This document shows, piece by piece, positions 54,307 to 63,869 of a stretch of 64,000 nt of DNA. Location of the stretch: positions 62,001 through 126,000 of the forward strand of contig CAMDQT010000002.1 in NCBI GenBank assembly GCA_945906305.1, read 5' to 3'. Numbering within the stretch: the stretch's first letter is position 1; every line of letters begins with the position of its first letter. The notes beneath the pieces are model-generated. The model was given only the letters and a program-made list of their open reading frames with translations. It made no database searches and was not told where the DNA came from. Origin of the DNA: Ferrithrix thermotolerans DSM 19514. Lineage in GTDB: Bacteria > Actinomycetota > Acidimicrobiia > Acidimicrobiales > CAIXPF01. Made by a program: the position numbers and the translations under genes.

Positions 54307-54660
54307 GTGTCCATGCCGCCTACGCCGTCTACGCCCGCCCGCCCGCCCGTTCGGTTCGGTCCCTACGATGGGTCGTTGGTAATGCGGTTGGGTTTGGCAT
54401 TGCTTGCCGTGTTCGGCGCGACGGCGTTGCTGACGGCGTGGGTACAACCGGGGGACAGCGCAGGTTCGGTGGCGGCGTTCGAGCAGGCCTTCGGCGCGGC
54501 TTGTCACCGTAGCGGCGCGGACGAGGACCGGTGCCGCTGTGCGTTGCAGCGTTGGAACGAGACGCTTGGCGAGCCCCGCCGCGTGGTCTTGGACAAAGAC
54601 CTGGCCTCGGGCGGGATCTTGTCGGACGAACTGCGCCGGGCGGTAGCGGCATGTCGCTGA
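54307..54660 (+). CDS. Small single-TM protein with four extracytoplasmic-type cysteines
   Basis: One TM (LGLALLAVFGATALLTAWV) then AACHRSGADEDRCRCALQRWN..VAACR. Confidence 0.65.
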   Translation: MSMPPTPSTPARPPVRFGPYDGSLVMRLGLALLAVFGATALLTAWVQPGDSAGSVAAFEQAFGAACHRSGADEDRCRCALQRWNETLGEPRRVVLDKDLASGGILSDELRRAVAACR

Positions 54661-54704
54661 TCGCTGAACGGGACACAACGCTCAGCGGCCTCTAGATTGA
54701 CTCC

Positions 54705-55889
54705 ATGACCATGACCGAGGACGCTGCGAACGCCGAGGGCAAGCAACGCTGGACCTTCCAATGGAAGGAACTGTACGACGAGGTCATCACCTCGGGGCTG
54801 TGCACTGGTTGCGCCGGTTGCGTCATCGCCTGCCCCCACGACGTCATTGGCTACAAGCACGAGCCGGGCCAGTACGTCCCCTTCCACCTGGAGGAGGAAC
54901 TGGGCCTGGACAACTGCCTGCACGGTGAGACGGGCTGCACATCGTGCACCCGGGCCTGTCCCCGCTTTCGGGCCTGGGAGCCGCAGGCGGACGAGCATCT
55001 CTTCGGGCGCGCCCGCACCGCGGAGGACATGTCGGGCATCTACAAAGACATCATTCTGTGTCGGGCGTCCGACGAGTTCGTCTACGAAACTGGCCAGGAC
55101 GGTGGCCTGGTGTCCGCCATCCTCATCTGGGCCCTCGAGAAGGGCTACATCGACGGCGCGCTGGTGTCGGGCCTGGAGAGCTCCGAAGGTGGCGAAGGTG
55201 GTTGGAAGGCCATGCCGATGGTGGCCACGAACCGCGAGGAAGTGCTGCGCGGCGCGGGCAGCCGTTACACCTATTCGGCCAATACCATCGCCTTCAACGA
55301 GGCCAAGGAACGAGGCTTGACCAACTTGGCGCTGGTGGGGATGAGCTGCCAGACCTCCATCGCCCCGGTGATGTGGAGCCGCAAGATCGGCAAAGTGTCC
55401 AAGCCCATCAAGCTCAACATCGGTCTGTTGTGTTCCAAAAGCTTCGACGACTCGCTATTCGACGAACTGTTCTACCTCAAGTACGGCCTAGTCAAAGACC
55501 AGATCAAGAAGATGAACATCAAGGGCGTCTTCCAGATCTGGATGAAGGACGGCAGCTACCACGAGATCAACCTCAAGGAGTGCCACGCCTGGACCCGTGA
55601 GGGCTGCAACCACTGCCCGGACTTCTCCGCTGAGCATGCCGACATCTCCACTGGGGGCATCGGCGACGCCACTGACTGGACCCTGACCCTGGTCCGCACC
55701 GACCTCGGCCGCGAGATCATCATGCGCATGCTCCAGGACGGTGTCATTGAGGCCAAGCCAGGCGATTCCGACCCTGGTGCGATCAAGCTGTTGCACAAGC
55801 TGTCGGAGCGAAGCCGGGCCCGCTGGCCGACGTGGGCCGCGCCTGAGGCCCGGGTGGGCCTACCCGAAGGGGCCACGGCAGACCACTGA
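54705..55889 (+). CDS. Coenzyme F420 hydrogenase/dehydrogenase beta subunit (FrhB/FdhB-like)
   Basis: SGLCTGCAGCVIACPHDVIGY; GCTSCTRACPRF; GMSCQTSIAPVM; NIGLLCSKSFDDSLF; CNHCPDFSAEHADISTGGIG. Confidence 0.93.
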   Translation: MTMTEDAANAEGKQRWTFQWKELYDEVITSGLCTGCAGCVIACPHDVIGYKHEPGQYVPFHLEEELGLDNCLHGETGCTSCTRACPRFRAWEPQADEHLFGRARTAEDMSGIYKDIILCRASDEFVYETGQDGGLVSAILIWALEKGYIDGALVSGLESSEGGEGGWKAMPMVATNREEVLRGAGSRYTYSANTIAFNEAKERGLTNLALVGMSCQTSIAPVMWSRKIGKVSKPIKLNIGLLCSKSFDDSLFDELFYLKYGLVKDQIKKMNIKGVFQIWMKDGSYHEINLKECHAWTREGCNHCPDFSAEHADISTGGIGDATDWTLTLVRTDLGREIIMRMLQDGVIEAKPGDSDPGAIKLLHKLSERSRARWPTWAAPEARVGLPEGATADH

Positions 55890-55954
55890 GAGCTTGAGAC
55901 GCGGCGACGCCGGTTACGCCGACGGGGGATCGATCACGGAACTATCGTCCGCTG

Positions 55955-56518
55955 ATGCGCCTCGATACGCCCCGCGTCCCGCCCTTGCCCGAATCGGCCT
56001 GGGACCCCTCCATTGCGGACCGCCTCAAGGGTCGGGGGACTCCGCCGAACGTGATGCGCACCATCGCGCATCATCCGCAACTGTTCAAACGTTGGTCCGT
56101 GTTCGGCAACCACGTATTCGACAAGTCCACCCTGCCGGCCCGCGAACGCGAACTGATCATGTTGCGCATCGGCTGGCGTTGCCGATCGGCCTACGAGTTC
56201 GGTCAACACACCCTCATCGGCCGCCGCTGTGGTCTGACCGACGTCGAGATCCACCGGCTCACGCTGGGGTCCGAGGCATCGGAGTGGAACGATTTGGACC
56301 GGCTGTTGGTGCAGGCCACCGATGAGTTGCACGATGATTGTTTCATCAGCCAGCCCACCTGGGACGGTTTGGCCGCTCGGTATTCCACCGAACAGATCAT
56401 CGATCTGGTGTTCACCGTCGGCCAGTACGCGCTGGTGTCCATGGCGCTGAACACCTTCGGGGTACAGCTCGACGAAGGCGTGCCCGGCTTTCCTACTGGG
56501 GCGGGTGAGCCGGCCTGA
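55955..56518 (+). CDS. Carboxymuconolactone decarboxylase family protein
   Basis: NVMRTIAHHPQLFKRWSVFGNHVFDKSTLPARERELIMLRIGWRCRSAYEFGQHT. Confidence 0.88.
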   Translation: MRLDTPRVPPLPESAWDPSIADRLKGRGTPPNVMRTIAHHPQLFKRWSVFGNHVFDKSTLPARERELIMLRIGWRCRSAYEFGQHTLIGRRCGLTDVEIHRLTLGSEASEWNDLDRLLVQATDELHDDCFISQPTWDGLAARYSTEQIIDLVFTVGQYALVSMALNTFGVQLDEGVPGFPTGAGEPA

Positions 56519-56571
56519 GGCCTCGGCGCGCCGGACGGGCGCGACGTTCTTTTCGGGCGTAGGGTCCTCCC

Positions 56572-57366
56572 ATGCTGGACCCTGCTGCCTATACGACCAT
56601 CGCCATTGAGAAGCGACCCGACGGTGTCGCCATCTGCACGTTGAACCGTCCGGAGCGCCTCAATTCGGTCAACTCGGTCATGCATCGCGAGATGGCCACC
56701 CTCACCCGCGATATCCAGGCCGACCGATCGGTCCGGGCGGCGGTAATCACCGGCGCTGGCCGGGCGTTTTGCGCTGGCGGTGACTTCGGTGGCGGTGCGG
56801 TCGAACCGATGGGATCGACCACGGGCGGCATGCTGGAGGAGGCTCGGCGCATTGTGGACCACATGCTGGAGTGCACCAAGCCATTGGTGTCCGCCGTGAA
56901 CGGCTACGCCATGGGCCTCGGTGCCACCTACGCGCTGCTCTGCGATGTTGTGGTCGCCGGTCGTTCCGCGGTGTTCGCGGACACCCACGTGAAGATGGGC
57001 ATCGGTGCCGGTGACGGCGGTCAGGTGATTTGGCCCCTTCTGATCGGGGTGAACAAGGCCAAGTACTTCCTCATGAGCGGCGAGCGGGTGAGCGGCGAGG
57101 AGGCAGAGCGGATAGGCCTCGCCACCTTCTTGGTGGAGGACGACGAGTTGATGGACAAAGCCATCGCTATCGCCTCGACGTTGGCTGCGGGTCCGTCCCA
57201 GGCCATCACCGCTTCCAAGATGGCCATCAATGCCTGGATGCGGTCGATCTCCTCTTTCGTGATGCCCCTTTCGCTGCAGATGGAAGACGCCTGTTTCGGG
57301 TCGTCGGACCAAAAGGAGGCGGTCAGCGCCTTCAACGAGAAGCGTCAGCCGGACTTCAACCGCTGA
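56572..57366 (+). CDS. Enoyl-CoA hydratase/isomerase family protein
   Basis: VAICTLNRPERLNSVNSVMHREM, GAGRAFCAGGDFGG, NGYAMGLGATYALLCDVVVA. Confidence 0.93.
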   Translation: MLDPAAYTTIAIEKRPDGVAICTLNRPERLNSVNSVMHREMATLTRDIQADRSVRAAVITGAGRAFCAGGDFGGGAVEPMGSTTGGMLEEARRIVDHMLECTKPLVSAVNGYAMGLGATYALLCDVVVAGRSAVFADTHVKMGIGAGDGGQVIWPLLIGVNKAKYFLMSGERVSGEEAERIGLATFLVEDDELMDKAIAIASTLAAGPSQAITASKMAINAWMRSISSFVMPLSLQMEDACFGSSDQKEAVSAFNEKRQPDFNR

Positions 57367-57488
57367 CCGCAACCGCGACCGATCACCGGTGCGCGGGGTG
57401 TCCTCGGGCTGCCGCCGGCTCAACACTGCTGATTCGCCGCGCCGGGATCGAGCCGGGCCCGCACCGTCGGGGTGCGCCGCAGCGAACA

Positions 57489-58442
57489 TCAGCCGTTGGG
57501 CGTCACCATGCGTTCGAGCCATTCGTTGATATCCCGACGCGCTTGGCGGGCCACCGCGGTACCAGGCGCGAAGCCATCGAAGCCGTGTGGTGCCCCCGGG
57601 TACACGTGCAACTCGACCGGCACGGCGGCGTGGTTGAGGCGACGGGCGTAGTCGATGTCCTCGTCGGCGAAGGCGTCGAGTGAGCCGACCATGATGAAGG
57701 TGGGCGGAAGACCGGCCAGTTCCGTGGCGCGTGAAGCCGCGGCATAGGGCGGCACGTCAGCGGTATCGAACCGCTCACCGAGGTAGGAGGCCCAGCCGAA
57801 ATGGTTCGATGCGGGGTTCCATACCGGTACCGCGTCCCAGTTGGAGCTGACCGAACTGCGGGTGTCGTCGATCATGGGGTAGATCAACAGCTGGAAGGCG
57901 ATGGAGAACTCGGCCCGGTCTTTGACCAGGTGCGCAAGACCGGCGGCGAGGCCGCCCCCTGCGCTGGCCCCACCAATGCCGATCCGCTCGGTGTCGATGC
58001 CAAATTCGGCGCCGTTGGCCTTGATCGCGGCCAGCCCGGTGTAACAGTCCTCGACCGGACCGGGATAGGGGGTTTCGGGGGCCAAGCGGTACTGCACGGC
58101 GACCCCCACCATGCCGTATCGCTGGCACCAGCGGTCGAATCGGAGGTCGTCCTGTTCCGGCGAGCCGATCACATAGCCGCCGCCGTGGCACCAGTACAGG
58201 CAGGGCAGCGGTCCGTTGGCGTGGACCGGGCGATGGATCCGCAGCCGGATGTCCGGCGCACCGGTCGGGCCGGCCACGACGACGTCAGTTCGTTGTACCG
58301 CATCGGACAGCGTCTGTCGGGCATTGGCCTCGGCCCCGATTCGGCGGAGTTTTTCGAGGTTGGCCGCCCGCACGGTGGCGACGGGGGGTCCGGCCTCGAT
58401 CGCAGCGCGTACGGCGGGGTCGTAGTAAGGCTCGACGGTCAT
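57489..58442 (-). CDS. Alpha/beta hydrolase, hormone-sensitive lipase type
   Basis: CLYWCHGGGYVIGS, GIGGASAGGGLAAGLA, YPGAPHGFDGF. Confidence 0.93.
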   Translation of the reverse strand: MTVEPYYDPAVRAAIEAGPPVATVRAANLEKLRRIGAEANARQTLSDAVQRTDVVVAGPTGAPDIRLRIHRPVHANGPLPCLYWCHGGGYVIGSPEQDDLRFDRWCQRYGMVGVAVQYRLAPETPYPGPVEDCYTGLAAIKANGAEFGIDTERIGIGGASAGGGLAAGLAHLVKDRAEFSIAFQLLIYPMIDDTRSSVSSNWDAVPVWNPASNHFGWASYLGERFDTADVPPYAAASRATELAGLPPTFIMVGSLDAFADEDIDYARRLNHAAVPVELHVYPGAPHGFDGFAPGTAVARQARRDINEWLERMVTPNG

Positions 58443-58618
58443 GACCGGACCGTATCGCAGCCGCGGTCACCGCGGCGCGGCGCAGCAGGGAGTGCGTTGC
58501 CGGGGGCGAGGTGTCCGCGACATAGGTCTGATTCGCCACTAGCGTCGGTCGTCATGCAGCGCAGCGTGGCGAGCGAGCATGAGGGCCTTGGACAGCGGAC
58601 CACGGCCGCCAGCGGACC

Positions 58619-60124
58619 ATGCCCGACACAGGATCAGATGGCTACTGCCTCGTCGGAACCTTCGTGACCGTTCCCGCTCCGGGTGCCGGCGGGCCTCGTC
58701 CAATGCCGCGGCGCGTCGCGACCGGGCGAAGTTGGGGTCAGCGGCTGGTCATCACGTCAGGGGCGTTGGTGGCTGGCCTGGCGATGGTGGGTGCGCTTGT
58801 TGTCGGGGTGGCCTGGTGGCGGATCGGTTCCTTTGAGCGGATCGACCTTGACCTGACTCCGAGGGCCGAGGAAGGGCCACTGAATTTCCTTCTGGTCGGT
58901 TCGGATAGTCGCGATCACATCGCCACCGAAGGTCCCGACGCCGAGGCGTTTCTCGACGCGGACGTGGGTGGCGAGCGAGCTGACACCGTGATCGTCTTAC
59001 GGATCGAACCCAAGACGAACGAAATCAAGCTGTTATCGATCCCGCGAGACCTATGGGTACCACTCAACGGCACCGGCCCCAAGGACCGGATCAACGCCGC
59101 CTTCGCGGAGGGCGGGGCGCAGGGCCTGATCAACACGGTGCGCGCCACGCTGGACATCGAAATCAACCACTACGTGGAGGTTGATTTCGTGGGATTCCGA
59201 AGCCTGGTCGACATCATCGGCGGGGTGCCGATGTACTTCGACCGGCCGATGTACGACGAGTACTCGGGCCTCGATGTTCCCGCAGCGGGCTGCGTGGTGC
59301 TCAAAGGGCAGCAGGCACTGGCCTTCGCCCGCGCCCGACACTTGGTGTATGTCAATCCTGATACCGGTCGGTACGAGGAAGACCTCACCGCTGATTTGGG
59401 TCGCATTACCCGCCAGCAAGTTTTCTTGCGTCAGACCCTGGCCAAGTTGACGTCGCTGGGTCTGAGCGATGTGAGCAAGCTCAGCCGCATGATCAGCGTG
59501 GCGGCGGACAACGTCACCTTCGATGATGCGCTGAGTAATGCCGATCTCATCGCCTACGGTCGGCACTTCGCCTCGGTCGGGCTTGATGCGCTGCAGACCT
59601 ACTCGTTGCCGACAGATTTGCATGACACCCCCGGCGGTGCCTCGGTGCTCCTGCTCAAAGTGGCCGAGGCCCAACCGGTGCTCGATGTGTTCCGCGGCCT
59701 GTCTCAAGCCACGCCCACCACGGCGGCGGCGAGGATGGCACCGGGCCAGATCGCCGTGTCAGTACTCAATGGCACCGGGGTGGATGGTCAAGCCTCCGAG
59801 GCGGCAGAGGGCTTGCGGGCGATCGGGTTCACGGTGGCCCAGGTGGGGAATTCACCCGTGCTCGGAGAGGTCCGCACGACGGTACGCTTCGCGGCCGATG
59901 CCCAAACCCAAGCGCAGGTGCTGGCCTCTTATCTCCCGGCCGGGGTCAATCTGGTTGAGGATCGAGCGGTGGGCACCGGCGTGGTGCTGGTCACCGGCGC
60001 CGATTTTGTCGGCATTGCGGTGCCGGAGAAGGACATTGCGGGCCACGACGGTGTCGAATCGGCTGGCATCGGGGTCGGGATGGCGCCACCGAGGATCCTC
60101 CCCGCCGGCGTGAGTTGTCACTGA
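58619..60124 (+). CDS. LCP (LytR-CpsA-Psr) family protein with LytR_C domain
   Basis: FLLVGSDSRDHI, RADTVIVLRIEPKTNEIKLLSIPRDLWVPL, DRINAAFAEGG; C-terminal ISVLNGTGVDGQA-type LytR_C; exact start uncertain. Confidence 0.92.
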   Translation: MPDTGSDGYCLVGTFVTVPAPGAGGPRPMPRRVATGRSWGQRLVITSGALVAGLAMVGALVVGVAWWRIGSFERIDLDLTPRAEEGPLNFLLVGSDSRDHIATEGPDAEAFLDADVGGERADTVIVLRIEPKTNEIKLLSIPRDLWVPLNGTGPKDRINAAFAEGGAQGLINTVRATLDIEINHYVEVDFVGFRSLVDIIGGVPMYFDRPMYDEYSGLDVPAAGCVVLKGQQALAFARARHLVYVNPDTGRYEEDLTADLGRITRQQVFLRQTLAKLTSLGLSDVSKLSRMISVAADNVTFDDALSNADLIAYGRHFASVGLDALQTYSLPTDLHDTPGGASVLLLKVAEAQPVLDVFRGLSQATPTTAAARMAPGQIAVSVLNGTGVDGQASEAAEGLRAIGFTVAQVGNSPVLGEVRTTVRFAADAQTQAQVLASYLPAGVNLVEDRAVGTGVVLVTGADFVGIAVPEKDIAGHDGVESAGIGVGMAPPRILPAGVSCH

Positions 60125-60212
60125 GCCGGCGCGGCCCGGCGCCACCCGGCGCCGCCGCGGTGCGGCAAGGCCAGACGGTGCGTTGTGCCAACGGCCCGTT
60201 AGCGTGCTCGCC

Positions 60213-60776
60213 ATGAACGCCAACGCTGAATGGACTTCGCTCGACGCAAGGCGCTCGGCGCACCGAGGGCGCCTTACGCTGGCTGTGGGGCTCGTGCTGG
60301 CCCTGAGTTTGACCGCCTCAGGGTGTGCCGGTGACGATGGCGCTGAGGCGTCGGGCACCGCTGGGACCCCGACCACGGCGGTCGCGGCGTCTGCAACCAA
60401 GGAGAAGACCATGAGCAAGCCGACCGTATCCGTACCCGCTGGCCCCGTCGCGACGACCCTGGTCTCCCAGGACCTGGTGCTGGGCACGGGCGTCGAGGCC
60501 ACCAAAGGCAAGACCGTGACGGTGCAGTATGTCGGCGTCCACCTCGATGGGAGCCAGTTCGACGCGTCGTGGGATCGGGGCGAGGCCTTCTCCTTCCGGC
60601 TGGGAGGCGGTCAGGTCATCGCCGGATGGGACCAGGGCGTCGCCGGAATGAAGGTCGGTGGTCGGCGCCAGCTTGTGATCCCCGCAGATCTCGCCTACGG
60701 ACCCCGTGGATTCCCTCCGGTGATCCAGCCGAATGAGACCCTGGTGTTCGTCGTGGATCTACTGGACGTGAACTAG
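60213..60776 (+). CDS. FKBP-type peptidyl-prolyl isomerase lipoprotein
   Basis: Lipobox LTASGCAGDD; GKTVTVQYVGVHLDGSQFDASWDRGEAFSFRLGGGQVIAGWDQGVAGMKVGGRRQLVIPADLAYG. Confidence 0.94.
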   Translation: MNANAEWTSLDARRSAHRGRLTLAVGLVLALSLTASGCAGDDGAEASGTAGTPTTAVAASATKEKTMSKPTVSVPAGPVATTLVSQDLVLGTGVEATKGKTVTVQYVGVHLDGSQFDASWDRGEAFSFRLGGGQVIAGWDQGVAGMKVGGRRQLVIPADLAYGPRGFPPVIQPNETLVFVVDLLDVN

Positions 60777-60942
60777 CCGGAGCAGAACGAGCCATCTGCC
60801 GGCGCGCTCGGCCGGGTTCGCACCAGCAATGGTGGGTGTCCCTCGCGGCGGAGCGTCGCGGCGCTGCGCTACCCTTTCGACCAGCGCGGCAGGGGAACTA
60901 GTCGTTGCGATGCATGGCCGTTCGTGCGAGGAGGAACCACCA

Positions 60943-61506
60943 ATGGGTGAGCAGGAAACGCCAGCGGTTTCAGCACTCGGGGTGAACCACCTCGTGCTGA
61001 ACGTACGTGACATTGAGGCGTCGCATCGCTTCTACACCGACGGGTTGGGCTTTGTGCAATGTGGCGAGCTCAACTCGCAGGCGCGGATGACGATGCGCTT
61101 TTATCAGGTGCGGCCAGGCTCTCATCACGATGTCGCCCTCGTGCAGATGGCCAATCCCGAAGCAGCCGGTCCGGCGGCTACTTGGCGTTTGGGTGGGGCG
61201 AAGTCAACCAACTCGATCAACCATTTCGCCGTGGCCTACAGCCAAGAGGGCTTCGTCAAGCAGTTGGCGTACATGCGGGCCAAGGGTGTGGAGTTCGCCG
61301 TCCGCGGCGAACATGGCATGACGCACTCGTGCTATGTCGTGGATCCTGACGGCAACGGCATCGAGATTCTCTACGAACTGCCGGGCGAGGTGTGGGAAAA
61401 GGATATCGACGGCGCGCTCAACTACTTCGTGCCCACCGCCACCACCGGTGAAGACTCTTTGGTCGACAACACCGACTGGAAGGTGTTCAGCGCGCCGAGC
61501 AACTGA
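60943..61506 (+). CDS. VOC (glyoxalase/catechol 2,3-dioxygenase-like) family protein
   Basis: GVNHLVLNVRDIEASHRFYTDGLGFVQCGE; DPDGNGIEILYE. Confidence 0.92.
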   Translation: MGEQETPAVSALGVNHLVLNVRDIEASHRFYTDGLGFVQCGELNSQARMTMRFYQVRPGSHHDVALVQMANPEAAGPAATWRLGGAKSTNSINHFAVAYSQEGFVKQLAYMRAKGVEFAVRGEHGMTHSCYVVDPDGNGIEILYELPGEVWEKDIDGALNYFVPTATTGEDSLVDNTDWKVFSAPSN

Positions 61507-61520
61507 CGCTCTGGCCATGT

Positions 61521-61536
61521 TGTGACTAGTGTCACA
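61521..61536. promoter_or_regulatory. CRP-type dyad TGTGACTAGTGTCACA
   Basis: Perfect TGTGA-N6-TCACA, 6-bp arms TGTGAC/GTCACA, ending 2 nt before ATG at 61539. Confidence 0.55.
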
Positions 61537-61538
61537 GT

Positions 61539-62087
61539 ATGGGTGATGTTGCCAAAAGCCGCCGACCCGAAGGACCGTCGTCGGGGAATGCTGTCGGCCA
61601 GGTGACCATCGTGTGCGTACCTGGTGCCGGTGGACCACGCTTGGCTGACGAATTGCGGCGAGTCGGATGCGCGGGGTCGACTGCTGTCGAGGTGATCATG
61701 GTGACGCCCCCGGAGGAATCCGCTCCGGTGTTCATCGGTGATCCCCTGAGCGGGGTCTTCTGGCCGCTGGGCACGGACGACGCGGCGAACGGCGCTTTCA
61801 ACCCGAATGCCGTGCGCCGTCGCGCCCGCCAACTGCAGTGGTTTCTCTGGGAGTTGGGAATCGATGCTCAAACCGAGGTCCGTCGCGGTGATCCTGCGGT
61901 GATCGTGGCGGGCGCCGCGCGACGGCCGGGGGTCGATGCGGTCGTGTTCGCCGCGCCGACGGGTTGGCGCTGGCGGGGGACCGTTCGAAGGGCTGGCCGC
62001 CAGGGCGGCCCGCGCGGGGCAACGATCTCCAGCGCGTTCGACCCGCGGATCGGGCCGTTGGGCCGGGTCTGCGCCGGCCTGCTCTGA
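61539..62087 (+). CDS. Hypothetical protein
   Basis: 182-aa ORF GQVTIVCVPGAGGPRLADELRRVGCAGSTAVEVIMVTPPEE..; no family recognised. Confidence 0.6.
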   Translation: MGDVAKSRRPEGPSSGNAVGQVTIVCVPGAGGPRLADELRRVGCAGSTAVEVIMVTPPEESAPVFIGDPLSGVFWPLGTDDAANGAFNPNAVRRRARQLQWFLWELGIDAQTEVRRGDPAVIVAGAARRPGVDAVVFAAPTGWRWRGTVRRAGRQGGPRGATISSAFDPRIGPLGRVCAGLL

Positions 62088-62198
62088 GGCCGGTCCTCGG
62101 TTCGCCTCGGGGGTAGCGGTGGGACCATCGTCCCGTATAGTCGTGGTGTATCGGCACCGATTGCGAACCGTGTTCGCTCGTGATACCGAACCGCTAAG

Positions 62199-63812
62199 TC
62201 AGGCCTCGACCTTGACCTTTATGGTGTGGTAGCCCGTTGCACCGTCGGGCGCCGGGGGCGCGTTGAGCCCAGTCTGAGCCTTGCCGGTCCCGTCGGTGGC
62301 TCGGCAGCGCAGAAGATGAGTGCCCGGTGTGGCCGGCCAGCTGAACCACCATTGCCGCCAGGCGGCGTCGCCCAAGCTCGGTCCGAGCTCAGCCTGCTGC
62401 CACGGTCCTTCCCCGAGTTGGACCTCGACCTTGATGATGCCGGTGATCGGTGCCCACGCGACGCCGGCGATGGCCGTTGGCCGTCGCGGTAAGGTCGAGC
62501 CCGAGATGGGGGTGTCGATTCGGGATTGGGTCTTGATTGGTGCTCGCACCGACCAACCCCGCGGTATCCAGAAGCCCTGGGCTTGGTCGAACCGGGTCAG
62601 CTCCAGCCGCGACAGCCACTTTGTTGCCGACACATAGCCGTAAAGTCCGGGCACGATCAATCGTGCCGGATACCCATGCGCAACAGGCAGGACTTCACCG
62701 TTCATGGTCAACGCCACGATGGCGTCGCGGCCGTCCATCGCCGCCTCGACCGGAAATCCGGCGGTAAACCCATCCACGGAGTGGGTCATGATCTGATCTG
62801 CGGTCTTGCGGACGCCGCACTCGGCGAGCAAGTCATCCAAGCGCACCCCAACCCAACGGGCGTTACCGACCAGTTCCCCCCCAACCTCGTTGGACACACA
62901 GCTAAGCGTGATGTCGTACTCGAAGAGTTCCCGGTCCCAGAGTTGGTCGTAGGTGAAGCGCTGCGGACGATCGACCATGCCATCGAGGGTGAGGGCCCAT
63001 TCCTCAACGGTCACCGCTGGCATGAGCAGGGATGTATCGATCCGGTAGAAATCGCGGTTGGGTACGATCAGCGGGCTGAGGCCACTGAGAGTTGTGGCCG
63101 GGTCGGCGGGTGGTGGTGGTAACGGTTTGAGCGGTCGGCGCAGGCGAATTCCGGCCCGCTCGACGTCAGCCGCGAATCGGCCCCGCAGGGCCCAGCCGCC
63201 GGCGAACGCCACTGCGGCCGTGAGAGCCGCGGCCCCTGCGCCGGTGAGCAAGCGACGCCTCCCGACCACCAGTCCGATGCTGGCGGACCGCGGCGTCCCT
63301 CGGCGACACAACAGCGTCAAGGATGCTCCGGCGGCGAGGGTGGACAGCAGCGACGGGAGCCAGCCGATGCTGCTGGAGGCACGACCGAAGCTGGCGGCGG
63401 CCATACCGAGCAGCCCGAACGCCCCAACGACCGCCAGCCCGACGGTCAGACTGTGCCGTATGGCCACCATACCTGTAAGGACGGATACCAGGGCGAGTAA
63501 GAGCACCGTTCCGACGATCAACGCAGTTTTGTCATTGGTTCCGAACGTGGCGATGGCGAAATCCTTCAGCCAGGCCGGAGTGGCATCGACAACCCGGTCG
63601 CCAACGCTGAGCACCGGGGGCCTGAGGCTGCGCGCCAGGCCCGTGCTTAGAGCGCCGACGCCGAGCCCGACAGCCATGCACCCCAGGCCAGCTACGGCCC
63701 CCCACCAGCGCGGCGCCACCGATGGCGCTAGCACGGGATTGAGCGAATGTTGCGGGCCGTCCTTGGTGGCCAACTCCGCCGCGCCCGGTGGCTGCTCGTC
63801 TGGTTCGTTCAT
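62199..63812 (-). CDS. Membrane-anchored molybdopterin-dependent oxidoreductase (sulfite oxidase-like)
   Basis: N-terminal TM helices; NRDFYRIDTSLLMPAVTVEEWALTLDGMVDRPQRFTYDQLWDRELFEYDITLSCVSNEVGGELVGNARWVGVRL. Confidence 0.92.
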   Translation of the reverse strand: MNEPDEQPPGAAELATKDGPQHSLNPVLAPSVAPRWWGAVAGLGCMAVGLGVGALSTGLARSLRPPVLSVGDRVVDATPAWLKDFAIATFGTNDKTALIVGTVLLLALVSVLTGMVAIRHSLTVGLAVVGAFGLLGMAAASFGRASSSIGWLPSLLSTLAAGASLTLLCRRGTPRSASIGLVVGRRRLLTGAGAAALTAAVAFAGGWALRGRFAADVERAGIRLRRPLKPLPPPPADPATTLSGLSPLIVPNRDFYRIDTSLLMPAVTVEEWALTLDGMVDRPQRFTYDQLWDRELFEYDITLSCVSNEVGGELVGNARWVGVRLDDLLAECGVRKTADQIMTHSVDGFTAGFPVEAAMDGRDAIVALTMNGEVLPVAHGYPARLIVPGLYGYVSATKWLSRLELTRFDQAQGFWIPRGWSVRAPIKTQSRIDTPISGSTLPRRPTAIAGVAWAPITGIIKVEVQLGEGPWQQAELGPSLGDAAWRQWWFSWPATPGTHLLRCRATDGTGKAQTGLNAPPAPDGATGYHTIKVKVEA

Positions 63813-63869
63813 GTTGCCCCCTTGGTGACGCTAACCGTGGGTCGTGCTGAGCGGCCGATTTCGGCCGGG

